Shown here: piece by piece, positions 1-6,258 of the stretch
Layout: the number at the start of each line of letters is the position of its first letter
Position numbering within the stretch: position 1 is the stretch's first letter
Source: an uncultured Acidimicrobiales bacterium
GTDB lineage: Bacteria; Actinomycetota; Acidimicrobiia; Acidimicrobiales; UBA10347
Assembly (NCBI GenBank): GCA_937942965.1
Contig: CALDGN010000111.1
Coordinates: 1-7,555 of the forward strand
Direction: 5' to 3'
Length of the DNA: 7,555 nucleotides
Position numbers and translations under genes: made by a program
Notes under the pieces: generated by a model
What the model saw: only the letters and a program-made list of their open reading frames with translations
Databases searched by the model: none
What the model was told of the DNA's origin: nothing

Positions 1-855
1 GTCTTCGTCGATATCACCGAGCGCTACCACATCGATCTCGACGACCTTCGCCGTCAGCATGCAGCAACCGGAGCGAAGTGGCTGCTGCTGTCGTATATGC
101 GGGGCCACATCCCGAACGTTGACGATGTGATGGCCGTGTGCGACGAGCTCGACATCACGGTGATCGAGGACTGCGCCCACACGATGGGTGCGAGCTGGGA
201 CGGCCGACCGACCGGTACCTTCGGCCTCGCTGGTTGCTTCAGCACGCAAACGTTCAAGCACGTCAATTCAGGCGAGGGCGGACTGCTCGTCACCGATGAC
301 GAAGACGTCGCAGCGCGGGCCACGCTGCTGTCCGGTAGTTACATGCTCTACGGGCAACACGGTGCGCGACCGAGCGACGAGGTCTTCGAACGCCACCGCC
401 TGACCACGCCGAACTTCTCGATGCGTATGAGCGCACTCGTCGCAGCGCTCGTCCGACCCCAGCTGCCAATGCTCGCTGACCGCACGGCGACATGGAACGC
501 CCGCTACCGCGAGCTGGCCGAAGCCCTCTCACAGCTCGATGGCGTGCACGTGCCAAGCCGGGACGATCGCGAACAGTTCGTCGCTTCATCGATCCAGTTC
601 AACGTTGCCCACGACGACATCGGCGCGGTCGTGGCTCGGGCCGCCGACCAAGGCGTGCCGCTCAAGTGGTTCGGCGCCGAGCAACCAGTCGGTTTCACCA
701 GCCGATCCGATCACTGGCGCTATGCCGACGAGCAGTCCGTCCCAGGTGCGTCGGCTGTGCTGTCAACGATGCTCGACATGCGGATCCCGCTCTCGATGAC
801 CTCAATGCAGGCCCAGCAAATCGTCTCTGTCATCGACCACGCCCTGCGGGGCTAG
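1..855 (+). CDS. DegT/DnrJ/EryC1/StrS-family PLP aminotransferase, 5' end outside the window
   Basis: The reading frame is open from the first base to TAG at 853-855, giving 284 visible residues. Members of this family are usually about 370-420 residues, so around 100 N-terminal residues are missing. What is seen: VIEDCAH (visible residues 54-60) supplies the aspartate that contacts the PLP pyridine nitrogen (D57). FSTQTFKHVNSGEGG (80-94) carries the likely Schiff-base lysine K86 followed by the family's GEGG turn. PNFSMRMSALVAAL (137-150) matches the conserved N-x-R-M block after the active site. Known of the family: these cytoplasmic fold-type I enzymes aminate keto-sugars or, less often, other carbonyl compounds, usually as dimers. 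The substrate cannot be read here; the nearby genes are not sugar-nucleotide genes, so a role outside surface-sugar synthesis is possible. An internal ATG at 97 is not the start, because conserved family sequence continues upstream of it. The gene converges on the enolase-superfamily gene with a 4-bp overlap. Confidence 0.88.
   Translation, partial: VFVDITERYHIDLDDLRRQHAATGAKWLLLSYMRGHIPNVDDVMAVCDELDITVIEDCAHTMGASWDGRPTGTFGLAGCFSTQTFKHVNSGEGGLLVTDDEDVAARATLLSGSYMLYGQHGARPSDEVFERHRLTTPNFSMRMSALVAALVRPQLPMLADRTATWNARYRELAEALSQLDGVHVPSRDDREQFVASSIQFNVAHDDIGAVVARAADQGVPLKWFGAEQPVGFTSRSDHWRYADEQSVPGASAVLSTMLDMRIPLSMTSMQAQQIVSVIDHALRG
852..855. other. Convergent stop-codon overlap (CTAG)
   Basis: The aminotransferase ends with TAG at 853-855 and the enolase-superfamily gene ends, on the other strand, with TAG at 854-852. 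The shared tetranucleotide CTAG is its own reverse complement, so both stops are built from the same four base pairs. There is no room for a conventional intergenic terminator, so each transcript must end inside, or antisense to, the opposing gene. Confidence 0.95.
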
Positions 856-1958
856 CGGTACACGGCCACCGGTTCGCCGAACTGGTCGGGATCGAGCACA
901 AGACCGAGCCCTGGACCGCCCGCTGGCAGGGTGACGTTGCCACCGTCGAGACGAGGGCCGTTCGCGTCGTCGTAGTGCACCCCGTGGTACGGATGCGAGA
1001 TCCAGGCGCCACGACTCAGACGTGGGTCGAGGGTCGCTCCGAGCGCAACACCTGCGGCGGCGATGATGTCGCCGCCCCAGGCGTCATCAGAACTCATGGG
1101 GACACGCGACGCCATGCAGAGGTCTCGCACTGCCCGCATCGCGGTCAGGCCGCCGAGACGTGTCAGCTTGAGCCCGAACCCATTGGCAAGACCGGACGTG
1201 ATCAGACGGGCGATCGTTCGAATGTCGGTGGCGTTCTCGTCGACGACGATCGGGTGATGTCCGTTGGCTTTGACGTCGGCCAGCTCGGCTTCGGTCGCGC
1301 AGGGCTGTTCGAGCGACATGGTGATCGATGCGCAGGCGTTGGACACCTGGAGTGCCTCGACGGTGCTCCAACCACGGTTCGTGTCGACGGCGAGGTCTGT
1401 GCCGGGCCGCACAACGTCTGCGACTGCTCTGATGCTGGCGATGTCGTCGTGGATCAGACGGCCACCGGTCTTGAGTTGTAACCGGGTGCTGCCCTGGTCC
1501 TGGAGCGCAGAGGCCTCTGCAGCTGCTTCCTCAGGCGTCGCGATGCCGACCACGTGATACGACACGACATGGTCGCTGCGGGCGCCGCCCAGCATGTCGA
1601 CGACAGGCTGACCGAGCTGCTTGGCGGCGAGATCCCAGCAGGCGATATCGAGCGCGGCCTTGGCCGCCCGCTGCCCCTCGATCGTGGCATCCATCGCCGC
1701 GTTGACAACCGTGAAGCGCTGCGCTTCGAGTCCGAGCATCGCAGGGCCGAGCAACTCGAGCGCCGCTCTGACCCCGTCGTTGTGCTCCGACTGGTAGTGC
1801 GGCGTGGCCAGACACGCTTCGCCGAAACCCACCGTGCCGTCGTCGTCGATGAGGGCCACGATGGTCGAGACGGGCGTCGCAACTCGAGAGCTCGACATCG
1901 TGTAGATGTTCTGTGTCTCGAGGGGGACGGCGTAGACGCGGACTTCAGCAATCGCCAT
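852..1958 (-). CDS. Enolase-superfamily enzyme (mandelate racemase/muconate lactonizing type), cis-3-hydroxyproline dehydratase or hydroxyproline-betaine epimerase-like
   Basis: The 368-residue length is normal for the family. An N-terminal alpha+beta capping domain (about 1-125) contains the AAKAALDIACWDLAAK segment (98-113). The barrel follows, with its expected active-site set visible: K163 in LQLKTGG on strand 2, metal ligands D192 (AVDTNRGW), E217 (LEQPC) and D240 (VVDEN), and K264 in GLKLTRLGGLT on strand 6. Known of the family: the two lysines are the acid/base pair that abstracts the proton alpha to a carboxylate bound to Mg2+. The usual K-x-K on strand 2 reads Q-L-K here. The combination of Q-x-K, EQPC, GGLT and DDAWGGD (291-297) recalls, from memory, the cis-3-hydroxy-L-proline dehydratase and 4-hydroxyproline-betaine 2-epimerase branch, so an amino-acid or betaine substrate is inferred. 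The start is the ATG at 1958; no Shine-Dalgarno is visible, and a TACCGT hexamer placed for leaderless transcription lies six bases upstream. It is divergent from the propeller gene. Confidence 0.9.
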   Translation of the reverse strand: MAIAEVRVYAVPLETQNIYTMSSSRVATPVSTIVALIDDDGTVGFGEACLATPHYQSEHNDGVRAALELLGPAMLGLEAQRFTVVNAAMDATIEGQRAAKAALDIACWDLAAKQLGQPVVDMLGGARSDHVVSYHVVGIATPEEAAAEASALQDQGSTRLQLKTGGRLIHDDIASIRAVADVVRPGTDLAVDTNRGWSTVEALQVSNACASITMSLEQPCATEAELADVKANGHHPIVVDENATDIRTIARLITSGLANGFGLKLTRLGGLTAMRAVRDLCMASRVPMSSDDAWGGDIIAAAGVALGATLDPRLSRGAWISHPYHGVHYDDANGPRLDGGNVTLPAGGPGLGLVLDPDQFGEPVAVYR

Positions 1959-1970
1959 GGTCGGACGGTA
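1958..1970 (-). promoter_or_regulatory. Putative leaderless -10 element (TACCGT) for the enolase-superfamily gene
   Basis: Read on the minus strand, TACCGT occupies 1970 to 1965. Six bases (1964-1959) separate it from the ATG whose A is at 1958, so the predicted transcription start again falls on the first base of the start codon. It mirrors the plus-strand element exactly and shares the same palindrome. No convincing -35 hexamer and no Shine-Dalgarno are visible. Confidence 0.55.
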
Positions 1971-1977
1971 CTACCGT
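1965..1977. repeat. Perfect 13-bp palindrome centred between the divergent genes
   Basis: ACGGTA-C-TACCGT is a 6+1+6 perfect inverted repeat centred on base 1971. The A of each divergent ATG (1958 on the minus strand, 1984 on the plus strand) is exactly 13 bases from that centre. The symmetry does not extend into the flanking bases. The simplest reading is two back-to-back -10 hexamers. A transcription-factor operator of the same sequence is the alternative, and the two are not exclusive. Confidence 0.8.
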
Positions 1978-1984
1978 GGCGCAA
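1972..1984 (+). promoter_or_regulatory. Putative leaderless -10 element (TACCGT) for the propeller gene
   Basis: TACCGT at 1972-1977 fits the actinobacterial TAnnnT -10 pattern. Six bases (1978-1983) separate it from the ATG at 1984, which places the expected transcription start on the A of the start codon, as in the leaderless transcripts common in Actinobacteria. No Shine-Dalgarno precedes the ATG and no good TTGACA-like -35 is visible at 17-19 bp spacing. That absence is tolerable for this promoter class but weakens the call. Confidence 0.55.
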
Positions 1985-4900
1985 TGAGCGAAGCGGGCAA
2001 CGACATCACGACCACGGCAGCGGCCGTTGCGGCAATGCCGTTGCGCAGCATCGGGCCGGCGCTGATGGGCGGTCGTGTCGCCGACCTGGCGATTCACCCC
2101 GATCATCCGCACCGTTGGTACCTGGCCGTCGGATCCGGTGGCGTCTGGCGCAGCGATGACGCCGGGATCAGCTGGAAGCCGATCTTTGACGAACAACCGT
2201 CGTACTCGATCGGTTGCGTGCGGATCGATCCGTCGCGGCCGAATGTCATCTGGGTTGGCACAGGTGAAGCGGTCAGCGGACGCCACGTCGCATGGGGCGA
2301 CGGCGTGTATCGAAGCGACGACGGCGGCGACACGTGGACCCACGTTGGACTCGCCTGGTCCGAGCACGTGAGCGACATCCTGATCGACCCACGAGACAGC
2401 GACACCGCCTATGCCGCAGCCGAAGGCCCGTTGTGGTCCTCTGGTGGCGAGCGGGGGCTCTACAAGACGACCGATGCGGGCACTTCGTGGACCCGCGTCC
2501 TGCACGTCGACGACGACACCGGCGTCACCAGCGCCGTCTTCGCACCGAATGATCCCGACACCATCATTGCAGCGACGTACCAACGCCGCCGCCGCGTCTG
2601 GTCCTTCCTCGGAGGCGGACCCGGTTCGGGTATTCACATCACCCACGACGCCGGCGACTCGTGGTCGCACGTGACCGCAGGTCTGCCGACGAGCGACATG
2701 GGCCGCATCGGACTCGCCGTCACGCCTGCGGATCCAGATCTCGTCTACGCGACCATCGAAGCAGCCGACAAGGAACAGCGCGGCTTCTACCGCTCGACAA
2801 ACGGCGGCCACAGCTGGGAGCGGCGCAACGAGTACATCTCTGGCGGTACGGGCCCGCACTACTACCAAGAGATCTTCGCCTCGCCGACTGACCCGAAGAC
2901 CGTCTACCAAGTCGATGTGTTCCTGCATGTCACGAGCGACGGTGGCGCAACGTTCCGCCAAGCCGAAGACGGCACCGCCAAGCACAGCGACAACCATGTC
3001 GTGTGGATCGATCCCGCCAACGACGACCACCTGATCGTCGGTTGCGATGCAGGGCTTTACGAGACCTACGACGCCTGCAAGCACTTCCGCCACGTCTCGA
3101 ACCTGCCGATCTCGCAGTTCTACCGAGTTGCCGTGGACAACGCCGTGCCGTTCACGAACGTGCTCGGCGGGGCCCAGGATCTGGGAACGCTGCGTGGGCC
3201 AACGCGAACGACGCACCTCGACGGCGTGCGCAATCAGGACTGGTCGGTCGTGCTCGGCGCCGACGGCTACCACGCCGCATTCGATCCCGACGACAACGAC
3301 ATCAGCTACATCTCGTGGCAGGGCGGCAACGTGCTGCGCCACGACATGCGGACGATGGAACTCGTTGATATCCGGCCGCTTCCTGCCCGTGGCGAGCCAG
3401 CGGAGCGCTGGAACTGGGACGCCCCGATGATCACCGGCACCCATCAGCCCGAGCGCATCTATGTGGCGTCGCAGCGTGTGTGGAGCAGCGACGACCGGGG
3501 TGACTCGTGGACCGCGATCAGTCCGGATCTGACCACCAACCCGAATCGCTACGAACTCGCCGTAGGCGAACGCGTCGCAAGCGTCGATTCGCTTTATGAC
3601 CACATGGCGATGTCCCACTACGGCACGATCTCCGCGCTCGCTGAATCGACGATCGTCGATGGCTTGATGTACGCGGGCACCGACGATGGCCAGATCCAGG
3701 TCACCGAAGACGGGGGAGCGACGTGGCGTCGTGCCGCTCAGCCACCGGAGCTTGCCGCGGTGGCGTTCATCAACGACCTCGAGCCCTCACGGCACGACCC
3801 CGACACCGTCTATCTCGCAGCCGACGATCACAAGAGCGGCGACTACAGCCCGCACCTCTTCGTCAGTCGGGACCGTGGCCGTTCCTGGACCTCGATCGCG
3901 TCGGACCTGCCCCAGGACACAACCGTGTGGGCGATCGAGCAAGATCCTGTCGAGGAACGCTTGCTCTTTGTCGGCGCCGAACATGGGTTGTTCGCGACGA
4001 TCGACGGCGGAGCGTCATGGACCCGTCTCAAGACCCTGCCGACGATCTCGGTGCGAGACCTTGCCATCCAGACCCGCGATCGGGATCTGGTGTGTGCAAC
4101 GTTTGGTCGCGGCATCTACGTGCTCGATGACTACACGCCGCTTCGCAATCTCGCTGCTGGTGCGCTCGACGCCGTCGCCACGCTCTTCGATGTGCGCGAC
4201 GCGTGGTGGTACATCCCGCATCAACCCATGCAAGCGGCCGGCCAACCCACGCTCGGCACCACGGCGTTCCGCGCCCCGAACCCAGATCTTGGCGCCACGT
4301 TCACCTTCCACTTGGGCGAGGACGTCCGCAGCTTGGCCGGCGAGCGAGGCCGAGACGAAGCCGAGCTGGTCGCCGATGGCGCTGACGTTCCGTTTCCTGG
4401 ATGGCAGCGTCTGGCCGATGAACACCTCGACACGGGGCCCGCCATCGTCCTCGTGGTTCGCGATGCGGATGGCACCGCCGTTCGCCAGATCCCTGCACCG
4501 GCTACTGCCGGGCTCCACCGGGTCACTTGGGACCTACGCGCTTCGGCGCCAGGACCGGTCGATCTGAGTCCCGCTGGCTTCCGGGCCCCGTGGGACGAAC
4601 CCATGGTCGGAGCGTTGGTCACGCCGGGCCTGTACCAGGTCGAACTCGTCGGTATCCACGGCGGTGTCGCGGAGACGCTCGCCGGACCATCACCCTTCAA
4701 CGTTGTCGCCGTTCCTGGTCGCACGTCGGACGTGGACCAGTCGACGGTTGCACAGTTCCGCGTCGAGGTCGACGGCCTCGTGCGCCGGGTTGCCGGCGCT
4801 GCTCAGCACACGACGGCACTGCGCGATCGGGTCAAGCACCTGCGCGCCGGTATCGCCGCCACGCCGGATAGTGGCGATCTCGGGGTGCGCCTCGAGGCAA

Positions 4901-5184
4901 CGCATCGCACGCTCGAAGCAGCGGCACTGCTCTTGCTCGGTGACCCGGTGCTTCAGCGTTTGGACGAGCCCGACGTGCCCTCGCTGCGAGCAACTATCGA
5001 GACGATCGCCGGCGCACATCGCCAGACCACCGGCCTGCCTACCGCAACCCAACGCGACACGACGGCGCGGTCCGAGACCGAACTGGCCGCAGTCGAAGCC
5101 ACGCTCGCTGACGTCGGCGAAGCGCTGCGCGCGCTCTCGCAAGACCTCGACGACCGTGGAGGCCCCTGGACACCTCGAACCTGA
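1984..5184 (+). CDS. Large sortilin/VPS10-like Asp-box (BNR) beta-propeller protein without a signal peptide
   Basis: The product has 1066 residues from the ATG at 1984. An in-frame ATG at 1957 was not chosen: it overlaps the start codon of the divergent gene and adds only MVGRYYRGA, which does not look like family sequence. Residues about 20-720 form the propeller region, with roughly ten Asp-box-type motifs (S/T-x-D-x-G-x-[ST]-W), for example SDDAGISW near 57, SDDGGDTW near 111, TTDAGTSW near 162, THDAGDSW near 220, TEDGGATW near 574 and TIDGGASW near 672. Known of the family: it is usually labelled VPS10/sortilin N-terminal or 'glycosyl hydrolase'; most members are exported and no enzymatic activity is firmly assigned. 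A FlgD/Ig-like beta region follows (about 770-910; GLHRVTWDLRA, VTPGLYQVEL), then an alpha-helical, coiled-coil-prone tail (about 920-1060). The N-terminus MSEAGNDITTTAAAV has no charged-hydrophobic signal sequence, and no transmembrane segment is evident, so a cytoplasmic location is inferred. It may be a ligand-binding or scaffold protein expressed together with the divergent enzyme. Confidence 0.9.
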   Translation: MSEAGNDITTTAAAVAAMPLRSIGPALMGGRVADLAIHPDHPHRWYLAVGSGGVWRSDDAGISWKPIFDEQPSYSIGCVRIDPSRPNVIWVGTGEAVSGRHVAWGDGVYRSDDGGDTWTHVGLAWSEHVSDILIDPRDSDTAYAAAEGPLWSSGGERGLYKTTDAGTSWTRVLHVDDDTGVTSAVFAPNDPDTIIAATYQRRRRVWSFLGGGPGSGIHITHDAGDSWSHVTAGLPTSDMGRIGLAVTPADPDLVYATIEAADKEQRGFYRSTNGGHSWERRNEYISGGTGPHYYQEIFASPTDPKTVYQVDVFLHVTSDGGATFRQAEDGTAKHSDNHVVWIDPANDDHLIVGCDAGLYETYDACKHFRHVSNLPISQFYRVAVDNAVPFTNVLGGAQDLGTLRGPTRTTHLDGVRNQDWSVVLGADGYHAAFDPDDNDISYISWQGGNVLRHDMRTMELVDIRPLPARGEPAERWNWDAPMITGTHQPERIYVASQRVWSSDDRGDSWTAISPDLTTNPNRYELAVGERVASVDSLYDHMAMSHYGTISALAESTIVDGLMYAGTDDGQIQVTEDGGATWRRAAQPPELAAVAFINDLEPSRHDPDTVYLAADDHKSGDYSPHLFVSRDRGRSWTSIASDLPQDTTVWAIEQDPVEERLLFVGAEHGLFATIDGGASWTRLKTLPTISVRDLAIQTRDRDLVCATFGRGIYVLDDYTPLRNLAAGALDAVATLFDVRDAWWYIPHQPMQAAGQPTLGTTAFRAPNPDLGATFTFHLGEDVRSLAGERGRDEAELVADGADVPFPGWQRLADEHLDTGPAIVLVVRDADGTAVRQIPAPATAGLHRVTWDLRASAPGPVDLSPAGFRAPWDEPMVGALVTPGLYQVELVGIHGGVAETLAGPSPFNVVAVPGRTSDVDQSTVAQFRVEVDGLVRRVAGAAQHTTALRDRVKHLRAGIAATPDSGDLGVRLEATHRTLEAAALLLLGDPVLQRLDEPDVPSLRATIETIAGAHRQTTGLPTATQRDTTARSETELAAVEATLADVGEALRALSQDLDDRGGPWTPRT

Positions 5185-5206
5185 CCGTCGCTCTTGCTCC
5201 TGGTCG
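5185..5206. other. 22-bp convergent intergenic gap
   Basis: This gap lies between the stop of the propeller gene (5184) and the stop of the dioxygenase gene (5207 on the minus strand). I see no inverted repeat or T-tract in it, so no intrinsic terminator can be assigned to either transcript. Confidence 0.7.
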
Positions 5207-6235
5207 CTAGTGCACCTCTACGGAGGTCTCGTAGCTGGGCATACGACCTTCGACGGCGGGGACGCCTGGCTCGCCATCGAAGTGCAGGATGTTCGGCGTG
5301 AGTGGACGCCTGGGTTCGGTGGATAGCCACATGCGCAAGAGATGGCGAGGAGCCGCTCCCTCGACGTCCTGAAAGCTCGATCGCGCATGCAGGACCGTGA
5401 AGTTGTTTGCGAAGACTGCCTCGCCCGATCGCATCGTGAACTCGTGGTGCAGCGCTGGATCGGCGGCGAGCGCCTCGAGCGCCTCGAACGCCTCGCGATC
5501 GGTGGCATCGAGGTCGATGTCGGGATCCTCATGTGCTGCGACCTCGATGTACTGGCGCACGTACCGACAACTCACGTGTCCAGCATGATCGCTGAAGACG
5601 GGCACGCGATGTTCGGTGATCGGTGCGCTTCCGGGCCGGTGTTCGCCGAGCCGGTGGTAGCGGTAGCCGCGATAGAGGCGCTTGAGCAGGTCCGGGCGAT
5701 CCCTGCGGAGGGTTTCGTGCACCGTCATGGAGCTGACGAACCTGCTCACGCCGCCAGACGCGGACGGGTTGATGCAGAGGAACGCCAAGATGTCAGCAGG
5801 GTCGGTGTGCGGAGTCAGCTCGCTGCGATTGCGATAGGCGCGTGCGTGCGGGTCGCTCTGGGTCATGTCCCGGACGTGGCCGAGCCGTTCGCCCATCACA
5901 GATTGCGAGACGGCGGTGCCAAGCCGTAACCCGAGCGCCCAGAACACACGCTCGATGAGCGGGAGCGGTAGATCTTCGACCGGTACGCCATCGAGCAGCA
6001 CGAAGCCGGAACCTGTCGTAAGTTCGTCACGCACCTCGTCGAGGAACCCCGCCAAGGCTCCGACAGGCAGGTCGTCGACGCCGAGACTTGTGACTGGACG
6101 CTCGGTGTCGACCCACGCGGTGGCGGCACGAAGCAGCTCGCCGCAATCAGACATGGGCAAGGAGCGTCGGAAGTCGGCGAGCGGAGCGGTGGCGCTGGCC
6201 CACAACGTCTGCGGCGGTGGTGTCCCGAACGTCAT
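5207..6235 (-). CDS. TauD/TfdA-family Fe(II)/2-oxoglutarate-dependent dioxygenase
   Basis: The product has 342 residues. What is seen: the iron-binding facial triad appears as H143 and D145 in ELTPHTDPADILAFLC and H283 in NNFTVLHARSSF. R301 in HLLRMWL is the expected 2-oxoglutarate carboxylate ligand. GSGFVLLDGVPV (75-86) is the early-strand motif common in TauD-like proteins, and SCRYVRQYI (222-230) lies in the middle of the fold. Known of the family: these enzymes couple oxidation of 2-oxoglutarate to succinate and CO2 with hydroxylation, or hydroxylation-driven cleavage, of taurine, betaines, amino acids, aryloxy acids and others. The substrate is not readable here. The frame stays open 267 bases further upstream, to 6502, but that stretch is arginine-rich and non-homologous and overlaps the DUF3726 gene. 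The ATG at 6235 has an AAGGA nine bases upstream and is preferred. It is the last gene of a leftward operon, 23 bp after the DUF3726 gene and 22 bp from the convergent propeller gene. Confidence 0.9.
   Translation of the reverse strand: MTFGTPPPQTLWASATAPLADFRRSLPMSDCGELLRAATAWVDTERPVTSLGVDDLPVGALAGFLDEVRDELTTGSGFVLLDGVPVEDLPLPLIERVFWALGLRLGTAVSQSVMGERLGHVRDMTQSDPHARAYRNRSELTPHTDPADILAFLCINPSASGGVSRFVSSMTVHETLRRDRPDLLKRLYRGYRYHRLGEHRPGSAPITEHRVPVFSDHAGHVSCRYVRQYIEVAAHEDPDIDLDATDREAFEALEALAADPALHHEFTMRSGEAVFANNFTVLHARSSFQDVEGAAPRHLLRMWLSTEPRRPLTPNILHFDGEPGVPAVEGRMPSYETSVEVH
5468..5494. repeat. Three tandem copies of a 9-bp unit inside the dioxygenase gene
   Basis: GAGCGCCTC occurs twice in tandem (5468-5476, 5477-5485), followed by a one-mismatch third copy, GAACGCCTC (5486-5494). 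On the coding strand this gives repeated Glu-Ala-Phe/Leu triplets (EAFEALEAL, residues 248-256), a short amphipathic helix in the C-terminal half. The repeat is in frame and does not disrupt the protein. Confidence 0.7.
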
Positions 6236-6244
6236 GGCTTCTGG

Positions 6245-6249
6245 TCCTT
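6245..6249 (-). promoter_or_regulatory. Shine-Dalgarno (AAGGA) of the dioxygenase gene
   Basis: On the minus strand AAGGA ends nine bases before the ATG at 6235 and lies in the 23-bp gap after the DUF3726 stop codon. It decides the start of the dioxygenase against the upstream extension. It also shows that this gene uses ordinary leadered translation, unlike the divergent pair near 1971. Confidence 0.65.
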
Positions 6250-6258
6250 GTGGCAGCT

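Noticed and set aside
869..885. Possible hairpin CCGGTTCG-C-CGAACTGG near the convergent gene ends
   Set aside because: The stem includes a G-T pair, leaves too small a loop unless its inner pairs open, and has no T-tract. It lies within the coding region of the enolase-superfamily gene, so it is not supported as a terminator.
492..1481. 329-codon plus-strand frame crossing the convergent gene ends
   Set aside because: It overlaps the aminotransferase in another frame and is antisense to the enolase-superfamily active-site region. Its translation is Arg/Gly/Asp-rich with no recognisable motif.
1957..1983. ATG at 1957 as the start of the propeller gene
   Set aside because: It overlaps the divergent start codon within CATG and would place the promoter palindrome inside the coding region. 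The ATG at 1984 is exactly six bases after the -10-like hexamer.
1945..3618. 557-codon open frame on the minus strand antisense to the propeller gene
   Set aside because: It is a high-GC shadow: its translation is rich in Arg, Val and Asp with no domain pattern, while the plus strand carries unmistakable Asp-box repeats over the same bases. It would also overlap the start of the enolase-superfamily gene.
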